From Metallyticus violacea (Eukaryota > Arthropoda > Insecta > Mantodea > Metallyticidae): 64,000 nucleotides of DNA. Location: contig CM060833.1 of NCBI GenBank assembly GCA_030762175.1, forward strand, positions 9,134,501 to 9,198,500. The letters run 5' to 3'. This document shows positions 54,417 through 64,000 of the stretch, in pieces (position 1 is the stretch's first letter; every line of letters begins with the position of its first letter). The notes under the pieces are model-generated. The model made no database searches and was not told where the DNA came from. It saw only the letters and a program-made list of their open reading frames with translations. A program made the translations under genes and the position numbers.

Positions 54417-54662
54417 GTGAAAGTGACATTAAAGGCTGTAACTTTTCAAACTTATTGCAATTCAGTTTTTATCTTTATCACTTTGTTAATGTCTAATTGT
54501 GTTGCAGTAGATACTGGTATCAGTAGGAAGCAAATTGATCCTATCGAACTTTATTGCTGTCACCATTATGGTATTTACAGGGCATTAAGACCAGACTGTA
54601 AACCTATAAGCAGCAAATATTTACTACCAGGACTGGAAGAGAATAGTGGCATGTCACCATGA
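54417..54662 (+). CDS. Unrecognised 81-codon ORF, possible exon
   Basis: The translation has a hydrophobic stretch near the start (SVFIFITLLMSNCVAVDTG) and then KQIDPIELYCCHHYGIYRAL with five cysteines in all after the first ten residues. I do not recognise it. Two readings fit: a small secreted or membrane protein, or a terminal exon that starts after the pyrimidine-rich acceptor TGTGTTGCAG at 54508 or so. Codon use in the second half looks more protein-like than the surroundings. No upstream exon or promoter was found, so chance is possible. Confidence 0.25.
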   Translation: MKVTLKAVTFQTYCNSVFIFITLLMSNCVAVDTGISRKQIDPIELYCCHHYGIYRALRPDCKPISSKYLLPGLEENSGMSP

Positions 54663-54664
54663 AG

Positions 54665-56510
54665 TTAATGAACATGTGAGGGCATTGTTGTTCTCAGCAC
54701 GTCTAGCGGAATGGCATAGCTCTTCTACACACTCAGCATCTCTAGTACACTCTCTATAGATGGTCGAATATGAAGCTGTCAAGTAATAGTGTAAATTTAG
54801 ACCACACTAAAGTGATGTATTCTAAAAGTGAGGTTAGGAATGTGAGGAAATGAGGAGAGAAGCTTAAACAGTGACCCATGGGGTGCCAGACTAGTGACAA
54901 GGATGCAATAGAGTATAAAATACACCATTTAGGTTGTCTGGTTGATGTGGATTCAATCACTGCTAGAGGTGGGTCACTGATGGACAGTGAGAGAGTTATT
55001 TGCAGAAGTCAAAACAAGCCACATTCATTCTCAAAAATAAAAGAATAGCTACAGATGTCCATTGTCTTCCAGAAATGTATTTCCATACATTTGGCATCAG
55101 TAGAACCAGTTTTTATTATCACTTCTTTTGCATTTTTAACGTGTAAAACTACATATATTTTATTTGGATCATTTTAAATTTTTCTGTGATTATTTATGCA
55201 TTTTAAAAAGCATGTAAAGAATTTCTATATATCAAATTGAAAAAGTTATAAAAATTAAATGGCATGCTCACCTCACAAAAATATCTATTGAGAATTTTGC
55301 TACAAATTTATTTCTTTTCAAGCAGCCTAAAACCTACTCCTCAACTCATTCACTTTTAAACTTTTTTAAATAACAGAACCTTCATTAGTCAAAGGTACAC
55401 ACGATTACCTCGGGCATACGATTACCAGGAAATTGGTTGGGGAAGTACTGCAGATTTGAATAGTCCTGGCAAATGACCTTGTATCAATTTGGGGAGACTA
55501 CTCTAGAAAATTAGTAGTGCATAGCTGCTAGCTGCATAAATGTAAGAAACCATTACAAGCCAGAAAGATGAGAGTGGTACAGATGTGCTATAAACCTTCC
55601 CCACAATGTGTTCAGTATGGAAGTAAGAGAGATTCTAACCTAATTCCCTTGTAAATGCATAAACAGACAATGAACTTGTGTGTAACCAGTAAAAGTAAAC
55701 TTACGTACTTTGATTATGAGATAAAGTAATTTTTAAGTATCTTAAATACTTAGTTTCATTAATAATGAGTGATATTACTCTCTGTTTTCACTTTTAATAA
55801 ATGCCTATTTTTAATATTTTAAGTAACTGTTTGCCACGCTATTTTAACCATTATAAATGCCTGCACTTCCAGAATCTGTTAATAATTACTTTGTTGTAGA
55901 TCCATGGCAACTATGTAAATTATTGTGAAAACTCGGTAGATAATTTGGGACAGCATGACACAGTCAGCTAGTGGCTAGATTTTTCACTTTGTGCATGCTA
56001 AGTTTGGTATGTAGCCATGAGCATACAGTATTATAAACTAATACAGTATCAATTTGTGCAAACTGTGATAAAAATTAATTCAATTAACTTGTTTAATATA
56101 TTAGAGACAGTTTTGAAAATAACACAGAACCAGGTGTTAATGCCAAATAGTTTGTGACCATTCTTGTAAAATATAATAGAAATACTACGTCTTGATGAAA
56201 GCATGTAGATGACATCAGATATAACTAGTGAAAATGATAACAAATTTTGGAAGGATTATTGTAATACTAAACAGCTGCAAATGAAGGTGACAGGAATAGA
56301 ACAGATGAGACTTTCAATAGTTATTCTTAATCTCCACAGAAAAGCCTTAAAAGTCTGGATATCTTACAGAGCTATGATGCAAAAACTTACAAATTCAGAA
56401 CTTCTGGGGCACAGGAAATTGAAATTATATGCACAAAATCTTTAAAATATATGGTCTCGAAACTTATAGCGAACTTTCAAAACATGTCCTCGCCACTTAC
56501 ATGGGGTTTT
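54665..56510. other. Intergenic DNA, nothing recognised
   Basis: No element ends or domain. Short frames only. Confidence 0.4.
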
Positions 56511-56588
56511 ATATCTTAGTAAGGCCGGCTCCCCTATCCATCACGGCCCCCAGCCTACCTGTCTGTCCTTGAGCTTCCGCTCGTGAAG

Positions 56589-57400
56589 ATGGCTAGACAG
56601 CTGACTTTAGAGCAACTTTTTGTGTGTAAATGTTATAAATAAGAATCACTAGTGAAGATTTGCCTCATTCTAGAGCTGCAATTTATGATAATGTGAATAA
56701 AGTCAGTGCAAAATAAGCAACACACGCGAAGAAGTAGTTTTAACAGGAGACAAAATTAGCGCAAATCTTCAACTTTAGCTAATAAAATCAATATCGAAAT
56801 TAGCACAAATTAGCGTTTCGGTGTCTCCTGCACATACAGCTACTCGAATTGTTAAAACTCGAAACTTACAAGTGTGTACATGTTCCTTGTCTGGTGCAAG
56901 GTGATCCCGTAGCACATGTGCGTTATTGTGAGTGGTTTCTTCATCAATAACTGAAGGGTTGATCGATTCACGGCTTGGGTTCTTTTCAGACGAGGCATGG
57001 TTCCACCATAATTTGTTACTGATTTTCTGAAAATCCAAATTGTATATATTAAATCCCTCTTGATGATAGAAAAATTGAATTTTAATGTACGAATAGCGCA
57101 TGACACGTAAATCAGTTCGATTTTTCCCAGCAGACAGTAAATGGAGAGGCGTACCGAAATGACACTCCGACCCCCATTGTTTATCAGCTGACCGAAGAGG
57201 AGAAATCGTATGGATGGTTCCAACAAGATTACGCAACTGCCCAAGTTTCCCCAGATCTAACAATCTGTGATTTTTATTTATGGGGTAGCCTGAAGAACAA
57301 AGTGGAGGAGTGGTGGAACAACATTGTATCAGTCGGAATGTGTTTAACTGAGGGAGGACATTTCCAGCATTTGCTTTAAGGTTTTAAGAAGCCAGCGGTA
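56589..57400 (+). mobile_element. Tc1-like (DDE_3) transposase relic with internal deletions
   Basis: MARQLTLEQLFVCK at 56589 is the start block of this transposase type. Later come DEAWFH-like residues near 56980, then VYQLTEEEKSYGWFQQDYAT with the second Asp, joined almost at once to SPDLTICDFYLWGSLKNKV with the third. The roughly 30 residues normally between them are gone. There are several frame breaks. Confidence 0.7.
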
Positions 57401-57597
57401 GGGATATACTCTAGACTATAACAATGTTGAGTTAAGTGCTGTTTGGTATTATTTTTATATTATTCGTAATTTCGTCAAAGGCTCTCACATAGTCAAGGAT
57501 TAGAAAATTGGTGTCGGCAATTAAGTCCAATCCATAATTATAAATTCTGTATTTACTGAAATTTCGGAGATCATATAATTGTAAAATATAACTTTTG

Positions 57598-57603
57598 TTT
57601 ATT
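57598..57603 (-). terminator. Candidate egr poly(A) signal
   Basis: AATAAA on the - strand about 190 bases after the egr stop codon. The position is plausible; the AT-rich context makes chance possible. Confidence 0.3.
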
Positions 57604-57792
57604 GTTTTAAATAATATATAACTACTCTCACTGAATTATCATTATAAACATTTCTGTTATTGATAGTGAATCAACTTGTATAATAAATAATGCAACTCTT
57701 AAGTAAATGCATGTTATTTCTAAGCTACACAGGCCTTCCTCAGGTATAAAAAGATTGTTTATAAATATAATAAGGTATTACAATTAAGTTCT

Positions 57793-58059
57793 TCATTTAA
57801 TTTTTGCGTCGCTCAGTTTGACCAGACCAAAGAAACTTTTGGCTGGCTCAAAGAGCGAGTATCTCAATCCGTTGACATCTCGAACTGAAACGGTATCGTC
57901 TGCGCTGATGTAGGCTGTGCCACTGGTGTGGCAGGTGTTGGCTTTCGCTCTTCTCTGGTCTCCGTGGCTGTGTACCGTCATTGTTGTGCAGTGAAGTATC
58001 GGCTCAGTGTTTAAATACACTCTGTACCCGTTTATGTCATGTTCGTCTACGTAGTATAT
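57793..58059 (-). CDS. egr: egr last coding exon
   Basis: On the - strand it starts after the acceptor TTTACAG and begins IYYVDEHDINGYRVYLN. It ends FFGLVKLSDAKIK with TGA at 57793-57795, giving 88 residues. This is the C-terminal half of the TNF homology domain. Confidence 0.87.
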   Translation of the reverse strand: MYYVDEHDINGYRVYLNTEPILHCTTMTVHSHGDQRRAKANTCHTSGTAYISADDTVSVRDVNGLRYSLFEPAKSFFGLVKLSDAKIK

Positions 58060-61000
58060 CTGTAAACGCAAGAAATGTGCATTGAGATTATCAGTAAGTT
58101 TCTGACATCTTAAAAATATATTGCAAAGTTGCCTTTTAAGTTGGCAGTACTCTTAAAAGAAATGATATTTAATTTTGGGGATTTTAAGAAACTATGAGAG
58201 GTTTATGTTTCCCTTTGGCAGCACTGGAAATAGTGTCTTGAATAGTGACGTAGGAAGGCTACCAGACAGTACTCATTATTGTAGATGACAGCAAACTGTT
58301 ATTTGTGGTCGAGGGTTCGCTGTCTGGAAGTAACTCGAAAGTGTTTTGGTGCCATATTTTTTTACGATTTTAAGTGCGGCATGAGCTAACAATAATACCT
58401 ATAAAAAGTCCACCGCGCAGGAGTTGCGTAAACTAAGCGAATTCCTCAGCAAGTTCAATTTACAGAGCGCTAGAGCGGAGAAAATGGTGCCGCCTAGAGC
58501 ACTTTTTAAATTATGGTTTACACCTCCAACTTTAATGACCGAGTTTCGTTGCGAAAAAAATTATATTGGTGCCACTTGAGCGATTTTTAAATGTTGTGTT
58601 TCAGGTAAACACCCACGTCTGATTTTCAGAAACTACGAGGTCTGTTAAAAAAATTCCGAAACTTTGTCCACAAAATGTTTCTACGCTTACCTTTTACTTA
58701 TTATTCATTACTTCGAAATACTCTCCTTCACAATTGATACACCGCTCCCAACGCCGTTTCCACTTCCGGAAGCAGTCTTGGTACACCTCTTTCTGGATCG
58801 CGCGAAGCGCCATCTGCGAATTTTCTTTTATCACGTATATCGTTGCAAATCTTCGTCCTTTCAACGGGGTTTCCAACTTTAGAAATAAAAAAATAAAAAA
58901 AAAAAAAGCCGCTAGGGTCAGGTCTGGAGAGTACGGAGGATGAGGCAGCACAGTGATTTCGTTTTTTGTGCAATAGTCACGCATCAACAGGGATGAATAT
59001 GCGGGTGCGTTTTCGTGATGCAAGAGCCATGAATTGTCTCGCTATGTTTCAGGCAGTTTCTTTCTCACATTTTCTCGCAGGCGTCGCAACACGTCCCGAT
59101 AGTACCATCGATTAACAGTTTGTCCCTGTAGCACGAATTCATGATGAACTAATCTTTCAAAGTCAAAGTAAACTAGCAGCATGGCTTTCACATTTGGCCT
59201 GACCTGACGAGGTTTTTTTTGGTCTTGGAGAACTTTTCCCGACCCGTTGTGAAGACTGAACCTTGGTCTCAACATCATAACCGTAGACCCACGTCTCATC
59301 ACCAGTTATGATTCTCTTAAGGAACATCTCATTCTCATTTGCGCGATCCAAAAGCTCTTCACAGATTGCGAGGCGATGGTCTTTCTGGTCTTGACTCATG
59401 GAGCCGTGGGACGAACTTGGCGGCAACACGATGCATTCTAAGATGCTGTTTCAATATTTTTTGACATGATCCAACTGAAATGTTACACTCTTCTGCAATC
59501 TCTCGGGCAGTCAGTCTTAGATTGGCACGCACAATTTCGTTAACGTTCCTGACATGAGCGTCGTCGGTAGACGTCGAAGGACGTCCTGAACGAGGGTCAT
59601 CTTTAACTTCCATCTGGCCATTTTTAAACCGCGTGAACCATTCGTAACATCCAGTACGGCTTAAGAACTCATCACCGTAGGCTTCCTGCATCATTTGGTG
59701 TGTCTCTGTAAAGGTTTTCTTGAGTTTCACGCAAAATTTAATGCAGACGCGTTGCTGCTCTAACTCTGCCATCTGGAAATTCGCAAACTGTGCGACACAA
59801 CGCTCTACTCAATACAGCACTGAACAATAACTAACAGACATACAATAATGAAACTTCCGACAGAATCACATTAAACATAGGCGTGTGCAGGGATGCCAAC
59901 CGCATTTCGCTCCAACACTCCATTGGCGCGAAATTACCAATGGACATTTTTTGAACAGACCTCGTATTTTTATTATTTTATTTCAGTGGAATATACAGAG
60001 TTTCATACAGAGAAAAAAAGTTGCAGCCGCTAGGCGATTTTTAAATTTTGGATTTCAGGTATACTCACCTTCCTATTAGTCCGATTTCCCTGATTTTCAG
60101 AAACTATTTTACTTATTTTATTTAAATGGTATATACTGAGTTCCGTTGCAAAAACAAATATTGGTGCCACCAAGCGATTTTTAAATTTTGGCTTTCAGGT
60201 AAACTTCCACTTCTAATAATTTGATTTTATTGATTTTCATATACAACTTTTATTATTTTATTTCAATGGCACATACTTAGTTTCGTTGAGAAAAAGCAAA
60301 AATTGCGGCCACTAGAGCGTTAACACACACACTCACATATATTCATAGTAATTTTTGGTGCCTAGTAAATAGTGTGAATGGAGATTTAAATAATTTTTTC
60401 ATGGGTTCAACCGCATGGAATCTTCTAAAATTACAGAGAACTTTTACAGACTGCTCCTTCATGTATAACATTTTATAGCTGGTTTTCAGAGCTTAGATGA
60501 GGAAGAACAGCTTTGAAAGATGAGGGGCACACGGGACATACAACAGTAGTAATCACGTAATAGGGGGGGGGGGAGAAAAAAAAGCATTGCTCATTTAGAA
60601 GCCATAGTGAAGCGACTTACATGATCGAGAGGTCCCTAAATATTCATTTGGCGCAGGTGTCAGAACTCCTATACAAATATCTTCGTGTGAGGGGGCTTTA
60701 TTGTCATTAAGTACTACACAATTTCACACAAGAATAAAGGACTGCAAAAGTGGAATGTTGCCAGGAAATAGTTCATCGTTTCAATAATTCCAGCTCCCGC
60801 GAAATCTTCATAGGTGATGAAAGCTCAGTTTACCAAAACAACCTGGAATCAAGACAGTGGCGAACTGCGTCTTCCTAAATGATAACCGCCCAGTGAAGGT
60901 TAAGCAATGTCGAAATGTATGCCGGAAGAAGGTTGCCAGTTTTTTCTCAGCAAGTGGGCATATTGCAACCATCCACTTCAGGAAAAAACTGTCACAGTCA

Positions 61001-64000
61001 ACTGTTACATTTCATTTTGCCTACCCAGAACACTGTCTGGGTTGCAAGTACTGTTGCTTTACTACTACACCTTTGCGCACACCGCTTCGAAAACAATGAA
61101 ATATTCTGCAGGAATCAGAAGTTACGCTGGTGAACCATCCACTATACAGTCCAGATCTGGATCCCCGATACCCCCCTTTTTCCCTGTTCCAAACTGTCAA
61201 GAAAAAAACTGATGGGCTATAATTTGCGAGGACTTTCCAAAATATGGTGCGCCGGGTTCAATTCTATCTGAATGCAGATTGTGGCCACTTTCAGCACATG
61301 TTATGATGCCATCACATTTAGCATAAAATGTGAGAAGTCCACTTCAAATTTCGTTGCCAAAACATCATTGCTGTTAAGATTAACTCCAGGTTGGACAGCA
61401 AGCGAGACACACGATATTTAAATAATTCAATAACAGACAGCACTTAAGTTTCTTGAGGTAAGAGGATTTGTCAATTAAAACAGTGTTTTTTCCCTTCATC
61501 ACCCAGTGAAGATATCGTGATGAAATAATTGTTCACGAGAAAAAAGATCTCACGTGATTGGTTGGAAAAAAATTGGAAGCGCGTACACACATGCATTTTA
61601 GTACAGGACGCCAGCAAAGAGCAAGTGTTTGCTAGTGGGCTGTGTAAAATGGACTCGCTTAGTAACGAACAGAAAGCTGCTTTGAAATTTTGTTTCCGTC
61701 TGCAAAAATCAGGTATGGAAGCAGATGCGATGTTACAGCAAGTGTATGGCGATGATATTAAGCCACAATCAGCCGCACTTTGGTGGGTCAACAAGTTTAA
61801 GGAGGGCGTGTTTCAATAACAAAGCAGGCCAGTCCAAGTGCTCCAACCACTGCCGTTATTGTTCAGAAAGATCAACGAATAACAATGGATAGACTGGTAG
61901 GCATGTTACAGATTTCTCACGGTAGCGCGTTCACGACTCTGTGTGATCGCTTACATATGAGAGACGTCTGTGCCAGATTAGTGCCGCGGTGGCTGAGGCC
62001 TGAACAGAAATTGGTGCGAGTGGACGTGAGTCGGTAGCGGAGTTTACTAGAAATACCTGAATCCCATCATTACGTTTGATGAGACTTGGTTTCACCATTG
62101 TGATCCCTAAAGCAAACAGGCGAGCTGAGTCTGGAAATCATCTGGTTCCCCGACACCAAAACCGCCAGGAGTGTTCGGTCGGCAGATGGTTTCGTCGTGG
62201 AATGGTTTATCAACATGAAGTCCCCCTTCAAACAATGGTTAATGTAGTATATTACAAGACCGTTTTGAGGGTCGAAAACGCCCTGGTTGGCTCCTTAGTC
62301 ATGACAATGCACATCCTCATATTTGCAACGTTTTTGCTCAACATTTGGTCAGAAAAAATCATCGAATTTGTGTCCTCACGCTTCATGTAGCCTGGACCTA
62401 TCTCCATATGACTTCTCCGTTCCCTCGTCTCAAAAATGAGCAATGGGACAAGCATTTTTGTTTATAACAGCTGTTGGGAATAAGGCGGAGGCGGTTCTGA
62501 AGATTTAAAAAATGGTTTCCAGCACGTCTTCCAGGACTGGCACACATGTGGCTAAGTGTATACAGCACAATGACGATTACTTCGAAAAACATTATACCAA
62601 CCTTGACCCTGGCTAGTGTACTTGTAAGTTAAAAAAGAATTCCCAATCTTTATTGACTAGAAAGGAGTGTTCTTAAGGTTCTCGGCTTAAAAGATGTCTG
62701 AAAGATGGCCAAATTACTATGATAGTTAAGTATCGTTATGGCGCTCTGTAAATTTTCAGACTCATAAGTGTAGTCACTCGTTTGTAACGATCGTGTAAAC
62801 AAACTAGTGTTAACATTTTCTACAAAATGAATAAAACCGAAATACGAACTGTGATAAAGCACTTCGTTTTGACGGTTTTAACCCCAACGAAATACAAACG
62901 GATTTCACATTAAAGGATTTTTTCCTTTCGTTTTCAATGGTTAAAAAGTAGAATGATGAATTTAAGCGTAGTCATACATCCATTCAGGATGATGAACGCT
63001 CTGGATGTCCCCAAAACTCTGCGGCCGACGAGATTGTGACAAAAAGTCACAATGCCGCACTCATTGATCGCCTACTGAAGGTACGCGAGCTGGCTGACAT
63101 TGCAAAGACCTGGAAGGCCGTGTCCACTACATTTTACACAAAATTTTAGGTGTGAGAAAGTTTTCCCGCTCGATGGGGGCCGCGTTTATTAACAATGGAC
63201 CAAAGACCATTTGGACATTTCGCATGAGCCGACGTTTCACAACAGTACATGAAACATGAATTCATCTCTACACGCCAGAGACGAAGGAGCACGGGACTCT
63301 CAAGGTGTGGTGCTCATAGACTACCTCCAGAAGGGCAGAATCATCAATGGGGTGTATTACGCTTCACTACTGGACCAACTGAAGGATGATATTCAGACTA
63401 AACGTCCACACCTTGAGAAAAAGAAAGTTCTCCTTCATCACGATAATGCGCCTTCACACACGTCTGGGATTGTTGTTGCAAAACTGCATGACCTTCGCTT
63501 TCAAGTGCTTCCAAATCCACCATATTCACCGCAATTAAACCTTTCTCTTAAATTTTATGTTTTCTTGATCAGACCGAGAACTTTTAGAACGCTCCATGTA
63601 ATTTGAAATATCATACCTGGGCATAAATCATATAAATTCCACCATCTCTCACAGTGACTGTTCCGTTGTTATAAGTGAAATAACGGTTCATTGCAAGGTG
63701 TTGCATCCAGTCGCTGGGTGACCAGTCAGAAAATATTCCATCTGGGTGTCGAAGACGTCCATTACCTAAAATCAAATGTTTCAGGTTATGAACCTGTGGA
63801 TTCAGAACAAACACAGCTCATATTTAAAGGTTGTTAATCTCACCATCATAGTGCGGGTGCTCTATGCTGTATTGAGAGGTGTCACCGTTGTAGTGTGCAA
63901 TAGGTCTAGTGGGTTTCACTGGCGCTATTTCCAGCTGAGACAAATTCTTACGCCGAATTTTCTTCCTGCGAGGTTTTGCTGTCGAGAGAGCATCTCCTGG
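57793..64000 (-). CDS. egr: Eiger-like TNF-family ligand, 3' part of gene
   Basis: Three - strand exons code for about 190 C-terminal residues; the gene runs off the window edge. Known role: Eiger is the insect TNF, a trimeric type II membrane or shed ligand that signals through Grindelwald/Wengen to JNK. Seen in order: a basic cluster PRRKKIRRK, where such ligands are often cleaved although no perfect RxxR is present; IAHYNGDTS, the entry to the TNF homology domain; GRLRHPDGIFSDW; an NGT glycosylation sequon; GGIYMIYAQ; VYLNTEPILHC; and the closing strand FFGLVKLSDAKIK. Two cysteines (in LHC and NTC) lie where TNF domains often form a disulphide. Splice phases agree across all three exons. 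Another TNF ligand is possible, but Eiger is the expected arthropod member. The 5.5-kb intron between the last two exons holds four mariners. Confidence 0.85.
58470..60322. repeat. Minisatellite, about four units, split by a mariner
   Basis: Units of about 130-150 bp start near 58470, 59967, 60114 and 60246. They share GAGTTTCGTTG, AAAAATTGGTGCCACTAGAG with variants, GCGATTTTTAAATTTTGG, TTTCAGGTAAAC, GATTTTCAGAAACTA and TATTATTTTATTTCA. The array lies in the last egr intron, and the mariner at 58636 interrupts it. Confidence 0.75.
58636..59964 (-). mobile_element. Mariner element, near full length (1.33 kb)
   Basis: TA flanks both sides, and the ends share CGAGGTCTGTT(A/C)AAAAAAT inverted. 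The - strand begins MAELEQQRVCIKFCVKLKKT at 59772 and continues through ECNISVGSCQKILKQ, GDETWVYGYD (first Asp), QGQTVNRWYYRDVLRRLREN and LLHHENAPAYSS (second Asp now Glu) to PYSPDLTLAAFFFF (third Asp lost) and CINCEGEYFEVMNN. At least three frameshifts and one stop break the frame, so it is inactive but young enough to align throughout. Confidence 0.92.
60880..61320 (+). mobile_element. Mariner transposase relic
   Basis: The + strand reads KKVASFFSASGHIATIHF, then ESEVTLVNHPLYSPDLDPRY and SLFQTVKKK in shifting frames. This is the catalytic core of a mariner without clear ends. Confidence 0.65.
61646..62620 (+). mobile_element. Mariner element, decayed
   Basis: MDSLSNEQKAALKFCFRLQK opens the transposase at 61650. 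It continues LQQVYGDD, then ITFDETWFHHCDP (first Asp), VWKSSGSPTPK, LLSHDNAHPHICNVFAQHLV (second Asp), then PFPRLKNE and the end block with KNIIPTL. The order and spacing are those of a mariner. Several frameshifts. Confidence 0.82.
62661..63597 (+). mobile_element. Mariner with C-terminal deletion
   Basis: Inverted ends GGAGTGTTCTTAAGGTTCTC and, complemented, GGAGCGTTCTAAAAGTTCTC. The frame starts MNKTEIRTVIKHFVLTVLTP (62827), then has LIDRLLKVRELADIAK in another frame, then VVLIDYLQKGRIINGVYYAS and LLHHDNAPSHTSG (63256-63606). It stops at NPPYSPQLN, and the third Asp and about 50 residues are missing before the right end. The right end is about 19 bp from the donor of the egr exon. Confidence 0.87.
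63617..63765 (-). CDS. egr: egr penultimate exon in view
   Basis: 149 bases between the acceptor TTTTAG and the donor GTATGA (- strand). Codes for NGRLRHPDGIFSDW, NRYFTYNNGTVTV and GGIYMIYAQ, the first core strands of a TNF domain. A mariner end lies about 19 bp past the donor. Confidence 0.87.
63844..64000 (-). CDS. egr: egr upstream exon, cut by window edge
   Basis: The open frame runs from the window edge to the donor GTGAGA (- strand). It codes for the stalk with the basic cluster PRRKKIRRK and then PTRPIAHYNGDTSQYS. Its 5' limit, and any transmembrane exon, lie outside the window. Confidence 0.8.

Noticed and set aside
56775..57263. Long - strand open frames (162 and 130 codons)
   Set aside because: They lie opposite the + strand Tc1-like transposase relic, whose blocks explain the sequence. 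No domain in the - strand frames.
1..64000. CRISPR array, operon or bacterial gene content
   Set aside because: No regular direct repeats with unique spacers, and the genes are split by introns with eukaryotic splice sites.

Overview
The window is AT-rich animal nuclear DNA, most likely from an insect with a large, repeat-laden genome. Two host genes can be read. The first is an UNC119 lipid-binding chaperone gene on the + strand, with six coding exons from 11759 to 37686. The second is the C-terminal half of an Eiger-like TNF ligand gene on the - strand, with exons at 57793-58059, 63617-63765 and 63844 to the window edge. They point tail to tail about 20 kb apart. The long introns, canonical GT/AG splice sites, a TNF ligand most like arthropod Eiger, and the mix of mariner, Penelope-like and tRNA-derived SINE elements all fit an arthropod. 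A hemimetabolous insect is a guess from genome bulk only.

Layout: 1-4.9 kb holds no recognisable gene, only a CpG-richer stretch and a perfect 65-bp tandem duplication. From 4.9 to 9.2 kb lie mariner relics and a decayed three-gene capsid block of Maverick/Polinton (adintovirus-like) type. From 11.76 to 37.69 kb is unc-119, whose introns carry mariner, DD41D, pogo-like, Jockey-like, hAT-like, SINE and many Penelope-like (PLE) insertions. From 37.7 to 57.8 kb the intergenic DNA holds more of the same, and from 57.8 to 64 kb is the egr 3' part, with an intron filled by four mariners and a minisatellite.

The most striking signal is a shared architecture of the Penelope-like insertions. Nearly every one is a fold-back: two inverted copies of the element's 3' end, of very unequal reach, with a short conserved tail (core near ACAGTGAAG) on one side only and, where it can be read, an 11-13 bp target-site duplication. 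Sizes run from a 110-bp insertion that is almost only a perfect palindrome, 65 bp before the last unc-119 exon, to a 3.15-kb element that itself contains a nested 1.4-kb one. Several arms hold hammerhead-ribozyme-like folds.

All coordinates of introns, repeats and target-site duplications were read by eye. Family names rest on motif recognition, not on a database search.
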